Positions 1 to 8,351 of a DNA stretch of 64,000 nucleotides are shown here, one piece after another. This DNA comes from Myxococcales bacterium (GTDB taxonomy: Bacteria; Myxococcota_A; Polyangia; Nannocystales; Nannocystaceae), in assembly GCA_014240065.1 (NCBI GenBank), contig JAAZXR010000002.1:81439-145438 (forward strand), written 5' to 3'. The notes beneath the pieces were generated by a model. That model was not told where the DNA came from, did no database searches, and saw nothing but the letters and a program-made list of their open reading frames with translations. The number at the start of each line of letters is the position of its first letter. Within the stretch, counting starts at the first letter, position 1. A program made the translations under genes and the position numbers.

Positions 1-125
1 TCTCGCAGCGCTGGGCGCAGACCGGCCAGCCCGCGAAGTCCTATGTCGCCGGCACGAGTGGACCTGTCGCGTCGGCGGACCTGGTCAACGAAGTCGGCCG
101 TGTCTGGAACGAGGATGATGAGTGA
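1..125 (+). CDS. zwf: Glucose-6-phosphate dehydrogenase, C-terminal end (partial)
   Basis: Only the last 40 or so codons are present, read from base 3 to a TGA at 123-125. The tail contains SYVAGTSGPVASADL followed by GRVWN, which matches the conserved C-terminus of Zwf enzymes (the AGTWGP-type motif and the terminal GRxWN). The enzyme makes 6-phosphogluconolactone and NADPH from glucose-6-phosphate. Its stop codon overlaps the start of the lactonase gene, so it is the first visible member of an Entner-Doudoroff operon. The rest lies upstream of the window. Confidence 0.82.
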   Translation, partial: SQRWAQTGQPAKSYVAGTSGPVASADLVNEVGRVWNEDDE

Positions 126-828
126 CGCAGTCGCGCTCGTGTGGCGCGCACACGACGACGTCGACGCGTGCGCGCGGGCGTTGGGGGAGGCGGTGGCGCA
201 GGACCTGCGGGCGGCGCTCGAGGGCGGGGCGACCGGGACGTTGGCGTTGTCGGGTGGGTCCACGCCGCGCCCCTTTCTTGAGCACCTGACGACGCAAGAT
301 CTCGACTGGAGCCGGGTCGAGATCTACTTGGTCGACGAGCGATGGTGCGATCACGGCGACGCCCGCAGCAACCACGGCATGATCGGGCGTGCGCTTTCGG
401 GGGGTGGCGCACGCGAGGCGAGGCTGATGCCGCTGTGGCGTCCTGGACACACCCTCGCGGAGGGTGGAGCGCTGGCCGCCGCCGAAGTCGCGCGGGTCGC
501 TCCCCTCGATGTCCTGGTCCTCGGGATGGGCGAGGACGGCCACACCGCCTCGTGGATCCCGGGCGCCGAGGGGCTCGATGTGGCCTTGGATGATGCCATC
601 GCCGCGGTGGTCCCGGTTGTGCCCACGGACGGCAGAGAGCCGCGCTTGACCATGTCGAGGTCCGTGGTGACCGGCGCCAAGAGTCGCTATCTTCACCTCA
701 CCGGCGCGGCGAAGCGGCGCGTTCTTGAGCAGGCGATCACGCCCGGTCCGTGGGAGGAGCTGCCGATTCGCGCGGCCTTGTCAGGGGCCCCGCTGCATGT
801 CTACTGGAGCCCGGGGGTCGCGAGGTGA
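118..828 (+). CDS. pgl: 6-phosphogluconolactonase
   Basis: Hydrolyses 6-phosphogluconolactone to 6-phosphogluconate in the cytoplasm. The 236-residue product has the family hallmarks: LALSGGSTP near residue 42, VDERWCDHGDARSNHG near 75, LVLGMGEDGHTASWIPG in the middle and the C-terminal MSRSVVTGAKSRYLHLTG block. The ATG at 118 is chosen because it overlaps the zwf stop; an in-frame ATG at 115 is equally possible, while the earlier in-frame ATG at 43 lies inside zwf. Its stop overlaps the GTG start of edd by 4 bp, implying coupled translation. Confidence 0.92.
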   Translation: MSDAVALVWRAHDDVDACARALGEAVAQDLRAALEGGATGTLALSGGSTPRPFLEHLTTQDLDWSRVEIYLVDERWCDHGDARSNHGMIGRALSGGGAREARLMPLWRPGHTLAEGGALAAAEVARVAPLDVLVLGMGEDGHTASWIPGAEGLDVALDDAIAAVVPVVPTDGREPRLTMSRSVVTGAKSRYLHLTGAAKRRVLEQAITPGPWEELPIRAALSGAPLHVYWSPGVAR

Positions 829-2696
829 CGGTGAAACTACACCCAACGATCGAGGCCGTGACCGACGCCATCGAGCGCCGGAGCGCCCACACGCGGCAGC
901 AGTGGCTGGCGGGGATCGCCGGTCCGAGCGCGGGCAAAGGTCGCCACGGCCTGTCCCCGTCGAACTTTGCCCACGGCATCGCGGCGCTAGATTCCGCGGG
1001 CAAGGTGCGGCTGCGGCAGGTGGATCCGGTGAACGTGGGGATCGTGACCGCGTACAACGACATGCTGTCGGCGCACCAGCCCTATGAGGGGTATCCGTCG
1101 ATCATCCGCGATGCCGTTGCGACGCATGGGGGTGTTGCCCAGGTCGCTGGGGGGGTGCCCGCCATGTGCGACGGCATCACCCAGGGTCGGGCGGGGATGG
1201 AGTTGTCGCTCATGAGCCGCGATGTGATCGCGATGGGGACCTCGGTGGCGCTCTCCCACGAGATGTTTGACGCGGTGCTCTGCCTTGGGATCTGCGACAA
1301 GATCGTCCCGGGCTTGCTTATGGGGGCCCTCGCGTTCGCCGAGCTACCCTGCGTGTTCATCCCGGCGGGTCCGATGCGCTCGGGCATCTCCAACCACGAG
1401 AAACGACGCGTGCGACAGGCGTTCGCGGTGGGAGAGGCCACCGCGGAGGAGCTGCGCGACGCCGAGTCGGCGGCCTACCACGGCGCCGGCACCTGCACCT
1501 TCTATGGAACAGCCAACAGCAACCAGATGCTCATGGAGTTCATGGGGCTCCATCTCCCCGGCGCGTCCTTCGTCAACCCCGACGACCCGCGAAGGGAGGC
1601 GCTGACTCGGGGGGCGGCGGCCCAGGCGGTCGCGCTGGCGCGACGAGGCGAGGGCGCGCTCAAAGACGTGGTGACCGCCAAGTCCCTCGTGAACGCCGTG
1701 GTTGGGCTGCACGCCACGGGGGGATCGACGAATCACACCTTGCACCTCGTGGCCATCGCCCGCGCGTGCGGCTTGCGGATCGTTTGGGATGACTTCCAGG
1801 CGCTCTCCGAGGTGGTGCCGCTGTTGTGTCGCGTCTATCCCAACGGGGACGCCGACGTGAACGCGCTCGCGAGGCTCGGGGGGATCCCCTTCGTGATTCG
1901 AGAGCTGCTCGCCGCGGGCCTGCTCCACGAAGACGTACAGACGGTCATGGGCCATGGGCTGTCCGCGCACGCTCGGATGCCTGTGCTTCGGGACGGAGCG
2001 CTCGCCTACGTGGATCCACCGCGACAAAGCGCGGACGACTCCGTGTTGCGGGGGGTGTCGGCACCGTTTGAGCGGACCGGGGGCCTGCGGGTGCTCCACG
2101 GGAACATGGGGCGGGCGGTGATCAAGGTGTCGGCGGTCGCCAAGGAGCATCGGGTCGTCGAGGCCCCCGCGCGGGTGTTCTCGAGTCAGGCGGCGGTGAG
2201 GGCGGCGTTTGAGTCCGGCGAGTTCGACCACGACGTGGTGCTCGTGGTGCGCTTCCAAGGTCCCGTCGCCAACGGCATGCCTGAGCTTCACAAGCTCACG
2301 CCGATTCTTGGTGAGTTGCAAGATCGAGGTCACGCGGTCGCGCTGGTCACGGACGGCCGCATGTCCGGGGCCTCGGGCAAGGTCTGCGCTGCGATTCATG
2401 TGACACCGGAGGCGGCGAAGGGCGGGCTGCTCGGGAGGCTGCGTGACGGGGACCTTGTGCGCGTGGACGCGTCCGCCGGCGTGTTGTCGTGTCTTGGAGA
2501 TCTCAAGGAGATTGAGGGTCGGCCCATGGCCTCCACCCCGAGCGGCAACGATCGCGGGACGGGGCGCGAGCTGTTCGCCTCGTTGCGACGTCAGATTTCT
2601 TCCGCAGAATCCGGCGCGACGATGCTGTTCGACGCGGATTGTGGGGACACCGTGGGCGCAGCGGGATCGGGAGAGGAGCCCGATGACGACGGGTAA
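825..2696 (+). CDS. edd: Phosphogluconate dehydratase
   Basis: Dehydrates 6-phosphogluconate to KDPG, the first committed Entner-Doudoroff step; the family is a [4Fe-4S] enzyme related to IlvD. The 623-residue product carries GIVTAYNDMLSAHQPYEGYP, MCDGITQGRAGMELSLMSRD, LCLGICDKIVPG, the GTCTFYGTANSNQM block, GGSTNHTLHLVAIA and C-terminal TDGRMSGASGK. Cysteines in the MCDG, LCLGICDK and GTCTF blocks are the expected cluster region. A GTG at 825 overlaps the pgl stop (GTGA); a second in-frame GTG sits at 831. E. coli Edd is about 603 residues, so the gene is full length. The last 14 bases overlap glk. Confidence 0.95.
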   Translation: MTVKLHPTIEAVTDAIERRSAHTRQQWLAGIAGPSAGKGRHGLSPSNFAHGIAALDSAGKVRLRQVDPVNVGIVTAYNDMLSAHQPYEGYPSIIRDAVATHGGVAQVAGGVPAMCDGITQGRAGMELSLMSRDVIAMGTSVALSHEMFDAVLCLGICDKIVPGLLMGALAFAELPCVFIPAGPMRSGISNHEKRRVRQAFAVGEATAEELRDAESAAYHGAGTCTFYGTANSNQMLMEFMGLHLPGASFVNPDDPRREALTRGAAAQAVALARRGEGALKDVVTAKSLVNAVVGLHATGGSTNHTLHLVAIARACGLRIVWDDFQALSEVVPLLCRVYPNGDADVNALARLGGIPFVIRELLAAGLLHEDVQTVMGHGLSAHARMPVLRDGALAYVDPPRQSADDSVLRGVSAPFERTGGLRVLHGNMGRAVIKVSAVAKEHRVVEAPARVFSSQAAVRAAFESGEFDHDVVLVVRFQGPVANGMPELHKLTPILGELQDRGHAVALVTDGRMSGASGKVCAAIHVTPEAAKGGLLGRLRDGDLVRVDASAGVLSCLGDLKEIEGRPMASTPSGNDRGTGRELFASLRRQISSAESGATMLFDADCGDTVGAAGSGEEPDDDG

Positions 2697-3684
2697 CGAC
2701 GCCTGCGCGTTCGTAGCCGATGTGGGGGGAACGAGCGCACGATTCTTGTGCGCGCCGATCTCACGGCCCTTAACAGAGCCCCTCGAGCCGCTCGTTTTGC
2801 GGTGCGCAGACTATGGGAGCTTCGACGCGCTGCTGACAGACGCGCTCGAACAGCTTGAGCTTCGTTGTGAGGTGTCGGCGGGGGTCTTCGCCGTAGCGGG
2901 ACCTGTCACAGGCGGAACGATTCCCATGGTGAACGTGCCGTGGGTGGTCGAGCAGGGGCGGTGCGCGGAGGCCCTTGGTACGCCCCGATGCGTCCTCGTG
3001 AACGATTTCGAGGCCATCGCTCATCTCGTGGCGAGCGCTCTCGAGGGTCACCTCGAGGCTGTCGGCGGCGGCGCTGCGGTCGCGGGCGGGACACGGGTGG
3101 TCCTCGGGCCGGGCACCGGGCTCGGGGTCGCGGCCGTGACGTATGCGGCGTCTGGGGGGGCGGCCCACGTCATCTCGGGCGAGGGCGGCAACGTCGGGTT
3201 CGCCCCTGGAGACGCCCTGGAGAGCGACCTCGCAGCCACGCTGAGGAGGCGGAGCGGCCGCGTCTTCCTGGAGCAGGTCCTGTCTGGGAGTGGGTTTCAG
3301 ACGCTGTACGCATGGGTGCGAACGGGGAGGCTCGTGGGCGCGGGCGAGGGACCGTCCTCCGCCGAAATTGTGGCGCGTGCGCGGGAGGGAGAGGCGGACG
3401 CGCGCGCGACGGTGGATCGATTTTTGGGCTGCCTCGGTGCGCACGCGGGAGATCTGGCGTTGACGTTCGGTGCTCGGGGAGGCGTGATGCTCACCGGTGG
3501 TCTTTGTGACGCGCTCCGCTGGCGGCTCAATGACAGCCCCTTCCGCGAGCGCTTTGAGGCGAAGGGACGTCATCGGTCGTTTGTCTCTTTGATTCCGACC
3601 TCATGGATCTCGTGCTCGTATCCGGGATTGCGCGGGGCGTTCGCGCACGCGGTCGCCATGACAGGAGGGTCCACCTCCACATGA
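2683..3684 (+). CDS. glk: Glucokinase (Glk family)
   Basis: Phosphorylates glucose with ATP and so feeds the surrounding pathway. The 333-residue product has an N-terminal phosphate-binding loop FVADVGGTSARF, the catalytic LVNDFEAIAHL (Asp108), the GPGTGLGVAAV loop, ISGEGGNVGFAP, and a C-terminal GGVMLTGGLCDAL block, as in the non-ROK bacterial glucokinase family. The ATG at 2683 is chosen because the product then begins 11 residues before the conserved VGGTSARF; longer in-frame starts lie deep in edd. It overlaps edd by 14 bp and eda by 4 bp. Confidence 0.93.
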   Translation: MTTGNDACAFVADVGGTSARFLCAPISRPLTEPLEPLVLRCADYGSFDALLTDALEQLELRCEVSAGVFAVAGPVTGGTIPMVNVPWVVEQGRCAEALGTPRCVLVNDFEAIAHLVASALEGHLEAVGGGAAVAGGTRVVLGPGTGLGVAAVTYAASGGAAHVISGEGGNVGFAPGDALESDLAATLRRRSGRVFLEQVLSGSGFQTLYAWVRTGRLVGAGEGPSSAEIVARAREGEADARATVDRFLGCLGAHAGDLALTFGARGGVMLTGGLCDALRWRLNDSPFRERFEAKGRHRSFVSLIPTSWISCSYPGLRGAFAHAVAMTGGSTST

Positions 3685-4352
3685 CCCCTCAAGCTCCCCT
3701 GCCAGCGCTGCTATCCACGGTCCCGGTGATCCCGGTGCTGCGAATCGACGATCCGCAGCGTGGGGTGGGGGCGGGGGCGCTGCTCGCCGGCGGGTTGTCG
3801 GTGCTCGAGGTGACGCTGCGGACGCCGCGGGCGCTGGAGGTGGTGCGCGCGATCCGAGGCGCGCACCCTGAGGCGGTGGTCGCCGCGGGGACGATCCTCG
3901 ACAAGACCGATGTTCGCCGCGCGGTGGAAGCGGGGGCGCAGCTTTTATTTTCTCCAGTTGCGGAGGAGGCCCTCTCGGCGGCGGCATCCTCGATGGATTG
4001 TCCGCTCGTGCCGGGGGTGTGTACGCCGACGGAGATGGCGTCGGCGTGGGCGCGCGGGCATCGACTGCTCAAGTTCTTCCCGGCGGCGGCCAGCGGAGGC
4101 CCAGACGTTCTGACCGCGGTGCGAGGGCCGCTCCCCCAGCTTCGGTTCTGTCCGACCGGCGGGATCAGCCTGGCGTCGATGGCGTCGTATCTCGCGCTGG
4201 ACAACGTCCGCTGCGTGGGAGGCTCATGGCTCGTACGCGCGGCGGATCTTGAGGCTCAAGATTGGGCGGGCATCGAGGCGAAGGCCGCGGCGGCGATCGA
4301 GGCGGCGGTGGCTGCGGGGTGGCGCCCAACCGCGGACGAGGCGGTCACCTGA
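3681..4352 (+). CDS. eda: KDPG aldolase (2-dehydro-3-deoxyphosphogluconate aldolase)
   Basis: Cleaves KDPG to pyruvate and glyceraldehyde-3-phosphate, ending the Entner-Doudoroff route. The 223-residue class I aldolase has the catalytic glutamate in LSVLEVTLRTPRALE (Glu43), VAAGTILDKTDVRRAVEAGA, the Schiff-base lysine in LLKFFPAAASGG (Lys131) and the phosphate loop FCPTGGIS. The ATG overlaps the glk stop by 4 bp (ATGA at 3681-3684). It is the last gene of the operon; the next gene converges on it 9 bp downstream. Confidence 0.95.
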   Translation: MTPQAPLPALLSTVPVIPVLRIDDPQRGVGAGALLAGGLSVLEVTLRTPRALEVVRAIRGAHPEAVVAAGTILDKTDVRRAVEAGAQLLFSPVAEEALSAAASSMDCPLVPGVCTPTEMASAWARGHRLLKFFPAAASGGPDVLTAVRGPLPQLRFCPTGGISLASMASYLALDNVRCVGGSWLVRAADLEAQDWAGIEAKAAAAIEAAVAAGWRPTADEAVT

Positions 4353-4361
4353 GCGACGCGG

Positions 4362-4841
4362 CTAACACCATTGGACGGCGTCACTACGCTCGCCGAGGAC
4401 CTCGCGCACCCGCTCACGCTCACTGGCGTTCTCCACGAGCACTGTCACCAGGACCTTGCCGTCGCGCAAGGCTGTGGCGGCCTCTTCGATGGCGGCCTTC
4501 GGTTCGCGGGACCCCGCCATGGACGCACACAAAAACCCGACGATGGCACCGGCGATGGTCCCGGCGACAGGGAAGGTGAAGCCGCCGAGCCCGGGCAGCT
4601 CGGGCAAGGCGATCGCGGCGGTGAATCCCGACACGAGCCCGAGCAGCAGCCCACCGGTGATGTACAGGTAGGTGTTGCGCCGCAGCACCGTGGCGGCGTC
4701 GGGCAGCGTGAGCGGGTCGAGCCGCTCCACGTGGGTCTGCAACGAGAACGGCCCCATCCCTTGGCTCCTCGTGAGCAAGATGGCGCTGGTGTCGTCTGCC
4801 GTCGAGCGGTCGGGGTAGGTGGCGTAGACCACGTTGGCCAT
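4362..4841 (-). CDS. Small membrane protein with glycine-rich hydrophobic hairpin
   Basis: A 159-residue protein of unknown function. After an N-terminal soluble part (about residues 1-60, beginning MANVVYATYPDRSTADDTSAIL) come two hydrophobic segments: YLYITGGLLLGLVSGFTAAIAL and a second rich in Gly/Ala around FTFPVAGTIAGAIVGFLCASMAG, resembling a glycine-zipper hairpin. The tail (DGKVLVTVLVENASERERVREVL) looks like a small alpha/beta domain. This layout resembles general-stress-type membrane proteins, but I cannot name a family securely. The longer in-frame extension upstream is Arg/Pro rich and looks non-coding, so I start at the ATG at 4841. Confidence 0.7.
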   Translation of the reverse strand: MANVVYATYPDRSTADDTSAILLTRSQGMGPFSLQTHVERLDPLTLPDAATVLRRNTYLYITGGLLLGLVSGFTAAIALPELPGLGGFTFPVAGTIAGAIVGFLCASMAGSREPKAAIEEAATALRDGKVLVTVLVENASERERVREVLGERSDAVQWC

Positions 4842-4929
4842 GGGGTCATCATGCAGCGCGCGGGCCCTGGGCACAAGAACCCCCCGTGAGCACAGGTGGG
4901 TCGGGCTCGGTCGCGTTCGGCGCCGAGGC

Positions 4930-5325
4930 TCAGTCAAAATCCCGAAGATGGCGCCGGGACCCGCGCCGCGCGCCGTCCTCCTCGCCGCCCTCTTGGCAGG
5001 CGAGACATCGGTCCGCCCACGGCACGACCTCAAGCCTGCGCGGGGCGATGGGCTCTTCGCAGGTGACGCAGTGGCCGTACATCTCGGGGTCTTCTCGGAC
5101 GCGGACCATGGCCCGCTCAATGGCCTGCAGCTTCACGGTGCGCTCTTTGTTGCGGCGGCTCGCGATCACTTGGGTCATCTCCGACAAGGGCGCGGCGTCG
5201 TCGTCGACTTTTTCGATGGAATCGGCGCCGTGCGAGGGGCGGAGATCCTCGTCGCCCTGCTCCATGAGCGCGCGTTTTTGGGCATCGAGGAGCGCGAGGA
5301 TCTCTGCGGGGTCGCGGGACGCCAT
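4930..5325 (-). CDS. DksA/TraR-family zinc-finger regulator
   Basis: A 131-residue protein with an N-terminal helical region and a C4 zinc finger at Cys86, Cys89, Cys107 and Cys110 (YGHCVTCEEPI then DRCLACQ). The MYGHCVTCEEPI...RLEVVPWADRC pattern is typical of the DksA/TraR C-terminal finger, which acts through the RNA polymerase secondary channel. It lacks the N-terminal length of E. coli DksA (151 residues) but keeps an acidic coiled-coil-like stretch (SIEKVDDDAAPLSEM). Direction and gene order give no clear operon partner; the downstream membrane protein gene is 88 bp away on the same strand. Confidence 0.85.
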   Translation of the reverse strand: MASRDPAEILALLDAQKRALMEQGDEDLRPSHGADSIEKVDDDAAPLSEMTQVIASRRNKERTVKLQAIERAMVRVREDPEMYGHCVTCEEPIAPRRLEVVPWADRCLACQEGGEEDGARRGSRRHLRDFD

Positions 5326-5416
5326 CGCCTGATCTTGCCAAATATTGGGTCATGCGCAAGCGCGGACCTCGGGCGAGGGATGGTGGCGCGAGCGCGTCTT
5401 CGGCGAATGCGGTCGT

Positions 5417-5654
5417 CTACGGGGTGAGCGGCGCTTCTCCGGTTTCTGCCGGCGGCGCGCTCCCGCGGCGTAGCGCCTCCTCCATGTCTCGCAGGTGCAC
5501 AATGACGCGCTCAAGGTGGCGGGCTTGTCGGGCCAGCTTCCACTTCCAATCCGCCGCGTCGAGCCATGAGACGATCCGGCAGCGACTCCACGCTCTCGCC
5601 TTTGTGCTTACGCTGGAGCTCCGCGTGGAGGTTCTCGAGCGTCGTGAGGACCAT
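5417..5654 (-). pseudogene. Small helical protein gene split by an apparent 1-nt frameshift
   Basis: An ATG at 5654 opens a frame starting MVLTTLENLHAELQRKHKGE and continuing to ESLPDRL, but this frame then stops at 5511-5513 (47 codons). From about base 5560 the neighbouring frame continues with coding character: IVSWLDAADWKWKLARQARH, then LERVIVHLRDMEEALRRG, to a TAG at 5417-5419. The whole interval is 238 nt (79 codons plus one base), so removing a single base would give one 78-residue, mostly helical protein. It may be a decayed gene or a sequence error. Function unknown. Confidence 0.5.
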
Positions 5655-5726
5655 GGTCGTCTCGTGGGTTGTGGGGTTGTCTGAAGCCCGAGCGCGCTCG
5701 CCGGTATTCCACGCGACCGAGTCGTC

Positions 5727-5756
5727 TTGACGACTCCTCAGTGGGAGATCGTTATT
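5727..5756 (+). promoter_or_regulatory. Candidate sigma70-type promoter upstream of purU
   Basis: TTGACG at 5727-5732 is followed, after 17-18 bases, by CGTTAT/GTTATT (5750-5756). The predicted start point would lie about 30 bases before the purU ATG. The -35 matches five of six consensus bases but the -10 is weak, so this is a tentative call. Confidence 0.28.
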
Positions 5757-5791
5757 CCCTCGTCTTCTGGGTGCTTCCTATTTTACAGTTG

Positions 5792-6643
5792 ATGCGCTAC
5801 ATCGGGGGCGTGTCGCGAGCCGTTTTGAGAACCCAGTGTCCGGACGCGCCTGGTCTGATCGCGACGGTGACAGGGGCGTGTATGCGCGCTGGGTTCAACA
5901 TCGTCTCCAACGCCGAGCATGTCGATCGCGAACGCGGTGAATTTTGCATGCGGACGGTTCTCGAGGGAGACGGGGACATTCGAAGCTTCGAGACCCTCGT
6001 CCGCGGGGCGTTGCCCTCGGGGGCGGCGGTGACCTGCGCGGTGCCCCGTCCCCTGCGAATCGTGATCATGGTGACCCGGGAAGCCCACTGCCTCGGCGAC
6101 CTGCTCGTGCGATGGTTCGAGGGCGCGGTGCCCGTCGACATCACGGGCGTCGTGGGCAATCATGACGACCTGCGAGATCTCGTGGAGCGCTTCGACCTCC
6201 CCTTTCATCACGTCTCCCATGAGGGGGTGTCACGACGAGAGCACGAGCGAGAGGTGGCCAAGATCGTCGACGGTTACGCGCCCGATCTTGTGGTGCTCGC
6301 CAAGTATATGCGGGTGCTCTCGCCGGAGTTTGTGGCGCGCTATCCGGAGCGGATGCTCAATATTCACCACAGCTTCTTGCCCGCGTTTGTGGGCGCGCGG
6401 CCGTACGCGCAGGCGTTCGCGCGCGGGGTGAAGATCATCGGCGCCACCGCGCATTTCGTGACCGATGACCTCGACGAGGGCCCCATCGTGACCCAAGATG
6501 TGATCCCGGTGGGGCAAGACTGGAGCGCGAAGGAGATGGCGCTCGGGGGCCGGGATGTGGAGAAGATCGTGCTCGCGCGCGCCATCGGCCTGGTGGCGCA
6601 GGGTCGTGTGTTCGTGACCGGCAACCGCACGGTTGTGCTCTAA
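5792..6643 (+). CDS. purU: Formyltetrahydrofolate deformylase
   Basis: Hydrolyses 10-formyl-THF to THF and formate, balancing one-carbon pools and supplying formate for purine synthesis. The 283-residue product has an N-terminal ACT domain (residues about 8-80, LRTQCPDAPGLIATVTGAC) and a formyl-transferase domain (about 88-283) with VVLAKYMRVLSPEF, the catalytic LNIHHSFLPAFVGARPY block and HFVTDDLDEGPI. The size matches E. coli PurU (280). The ATG at 5792 is used because upstream in-frame sequence is not PurU-like. It stands alone, downstream of a possible promoter at 5727. Confidence 0.94.
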   Translation: MRYIGGVSRAVLRTQCPDAPGLIATVTGACMRAGFNIVSNAEHVDRERGEFCMRTVLEGDGDIRSFETLVRGALPSGAAVTCAVPRPLRIVIMVTREAHCLGDLLVRWFEGAVPVDITGVVGNHDDLRDLVERFDLPFHHVSHEGVSRREHEREVAKIVDGYAPDLVVLAKYMRVLSPEFVARYPERMLNIHHSFLPAFVGARPYAQAFARGVKIIGATAHFVTDDLDEGPIVTQDVIPVGQDWSAKEMALGGRDVEKIVLARAIGLVAQGRVFVTGNRTVVL

Positions 6644-6780
6644 AGGGCCGTTTACCGCGGGCGGCGAGGCTTCTTGCCCTACGCTCGCGTCGCTCCCGCG
6701 TCGAGGGCTCGTGACTCAAAAATTCATTGTTGGCCGGGTTGAATTGAATCTATCCTCCACACGTCCGTCAAAGGTCCGAT

Positions 6781-7404
6781 ATGGCTCAACGCGCTCTACG
6801 AAATATTCTTGTTCTCATCGGTGTGATGGCGGCTTCTGCTTGCACCGTTCACGTCTCCGGATCCGCGACCAGCTCGCCGCACAGCTCGTCGAACGGCGGT
6901 CAAGCGACCAAGGGCAAGACTCGCGCCGATCCACAGGGACGCTCCAACGGTTCCAATTCAAGCAACGGGGCGAAGACAGGCGACGGCGGCTCCAACGCGG
7001 GTTCCGGCTCCGGGGAGTCGAACGGGAACGACGAGTCCTCTTCACAACCGCCGCCACGACGGCCACAACCGGAGCCGGGCGACAACGGCCAGGGGCCTGG
7101 TCGCAAGCCGGCGACCCCGCCCTCAGACGACGGCAAGGGCCCCGACTGCATCCCGGGGGAGGCGAAGGGCCATGACAAGAACAAGGCGAAGGGCCAGGCG
7201 AAGGGCCACGATCTTCCGAAGTGCGAGGAGACGGAGCTGAGCGAGGCCCCCGGACGAAAGGGCACCGCGTCGCCAGCGAACACAGAGGTTCGGCCGCAGT
7301 TGTCGCCAGGAAATAGCGGAAAATCCGTCGCGAAACCTGCGAAGAAGCGGACTCCGCCACCCAAAGATGACAAGTCAAAAGTGATGAAGTCTCCGAAGCC
7401 GTGA
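6781..7404 (+). CDS. Low-complexity lipoprotein, Ser/Gly/Asn- and Lys-rich
   Basis: A 207-residue exported lipoprotein of unknown function. The signal peptide MAQRALRNILVLIGVMAASAC ends in a lipobox with the cysteine at residue 21. The rest has no recognisable fold: a Ser/Gly/Asn stretch (about 25-85), a Pro/Arg stretch, then Lys/Gly/His repeats such as KGHDKNKAKGQAKGHD and a basic tail ending KSPKP. AAAGG upstream (within CAAAGGTCCG) is a plausible ribosome site. Composition suggests a flexible surface or periplasmic linker-like protein. Only two cysteines follow the lipobox (DCIPG and KCEET). Confidence 0.7.
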   Translation: MAQRALRNILVLIGVMAASACTVHVSGSATSSPHSSSNGGQATKGKTRADPQGRSNGSNSSNGAKTGDGGSNAGSGSGESNGNDESSSQPPPRRPQPEPGDNGQGPGRKPATPPSDDGKGPDCIPGEAKGHDKNKAKGQAKGHDLPKCEETELSEAPGRKGTASPANTEVRPQLSPGNSGKSVAKPAKKRTPPPKDDKSKVMKSPKP

Positions 7405-7656
7405 CCGCAGTCCGGAACGAGAGCGAGCGTCATACCGTGATTATGGGCACGTAATGCGCGGCGCCTAAGCCTGGAACGGCTCGAACGAGGGCTTCTTTGG
7501 TGTCTCATTCTGCGTCGGTGAGAGGAGAGAATGGCTCCGATCGAGGACATTTCATAAGGCGTCCGAGCTGTCAGTACCCCTGTCACTTGTCAGCACGTCG
7601 TTGTCTGTGAGATCGTCCGCGGGTGGCTGACAGCGTGACTATTTAGGAGAACTCTC
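7405..7656. other. Intergenic region upstream of the pilin gene
   Basis: Contains no convincing reading frame. A good ribosome site, AGGAGA at 7645-7650, precedes the pilin ATG by six bases. I looked for a sigma54 -24/-12 pair, which drives many type IV pilins, and did not find a convincing GG-N10-GC element. Confidence 0.5.
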
Positions 7657-8307
7657 ATGACTTTCGATCCCAAGACTGGCTCCTTTGTGAATTTCCGTTC
7701 GAGAGGCTTCACGTTGATCGAGTTGATGATCGTCGTGGCGATCATTGGCATCCTCGCGGCGATCGCTATTCCAGCGCTTACCAAGTTTATTCGTAAATCA
7801 AAGAGCTCGGAGGCGCGTGCATCGATCGCAAAAATATACGACGCGGCTGTTGGATTTTACCAGACTGAGTCTGTAGAGCGTGGCGCAGTGGAGCTACTTT
7901 CAGGTGGGTCGGCCCCGGCGGGAGCACAGGCGCATGCGTGCCCTTTTGATCCACAGTCGCCAACTGCCGGTGACGCGCCGAAGACTCCAGTGAGCGCGCT
8001 CTGTGCGTCGGGTCCGAATGGCCGGTGCATTCCGAACGGGTCGGGCGGTGGATCGTATTCCCTCACGGAATGGGATACGGGAGTGTGGAACAGCCTGTCT
8101 TTTTTCCAGACGCAGGGGCACTATTTTCATTACGACTTCGTCTACGCGAATGACATGACCGGCTACGGGACGTGTCAGGCGACCGCGCAAGCTTTCGGAG
8201 ACCTAGACGGGGATCTCACATTTTCGACCTTCGAGCGGTCCCTGTCTTGCGAGTTCATTGGATGCGCGGGTGCCCTCGGGCTGTTCATTCACAACGACGG
8301 AGCGTAA
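7657..8307 (+). CDS. Type IV pilin-like protein (prepilin with class III signal)
   Basis: A 216-residue prepilin. A 17-residue hydrophilic leader ends in Gly, followed by the canonical FTLIELMIVVAIIGILAAIA segment with Phe at +1 and Glu at +5, the prepilin peptidase (PilD) site. The remainder is a globular head starting IRKSKSSEARASIAKIYDAA and containing several cysteines, including a C-terminal pair in LSCEFIGCAG. It could be a major pilin, a minor pilin or a type II secretion pseudopilin; no assembly genes are nearby to decide. A strong AGGAGA site precedes the ATG. Likely role: pili for gliding, adhesion or DNA uptake. Confidence 0.88.
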   Translation: MTFDPKTGSFVNFRSRGFTLIELMIVVAIIGILAAIAIPALTKFIRKSKSSEARASIAKIYDAAVGFYQTESVERGAVELLSGGSAPAGAQAHACPFDPQSPTAGDAPKTPVSALCASGPNGRCIPNGSGGGSYSLTEWDTGVWNSLSFFQTQGHYFHYDFVYANDMTGYGTCQATAQAFGDLDGDLTFSTFERSLSCEFIGCAGALGLFIHNDGA

Positions 8308-8351
8308 TGCGCGTGTAGGGTCCGCCGCAGCCCGCTCGGGACGACGAACAT

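Noticed and set aside
1344..2399. Long minus-strand frame opposite edd
   Set aside because: His/Arg/Pro-rich composition and no family match. High-GC genes routinely create such antisense frames, and edd explains the region.
7405..7656. Sigma54 promoter for the pilin gene
   Set aside because: No GG-N10-GC pair at a suitable distance; the few similar strings fail at the invariant positions.
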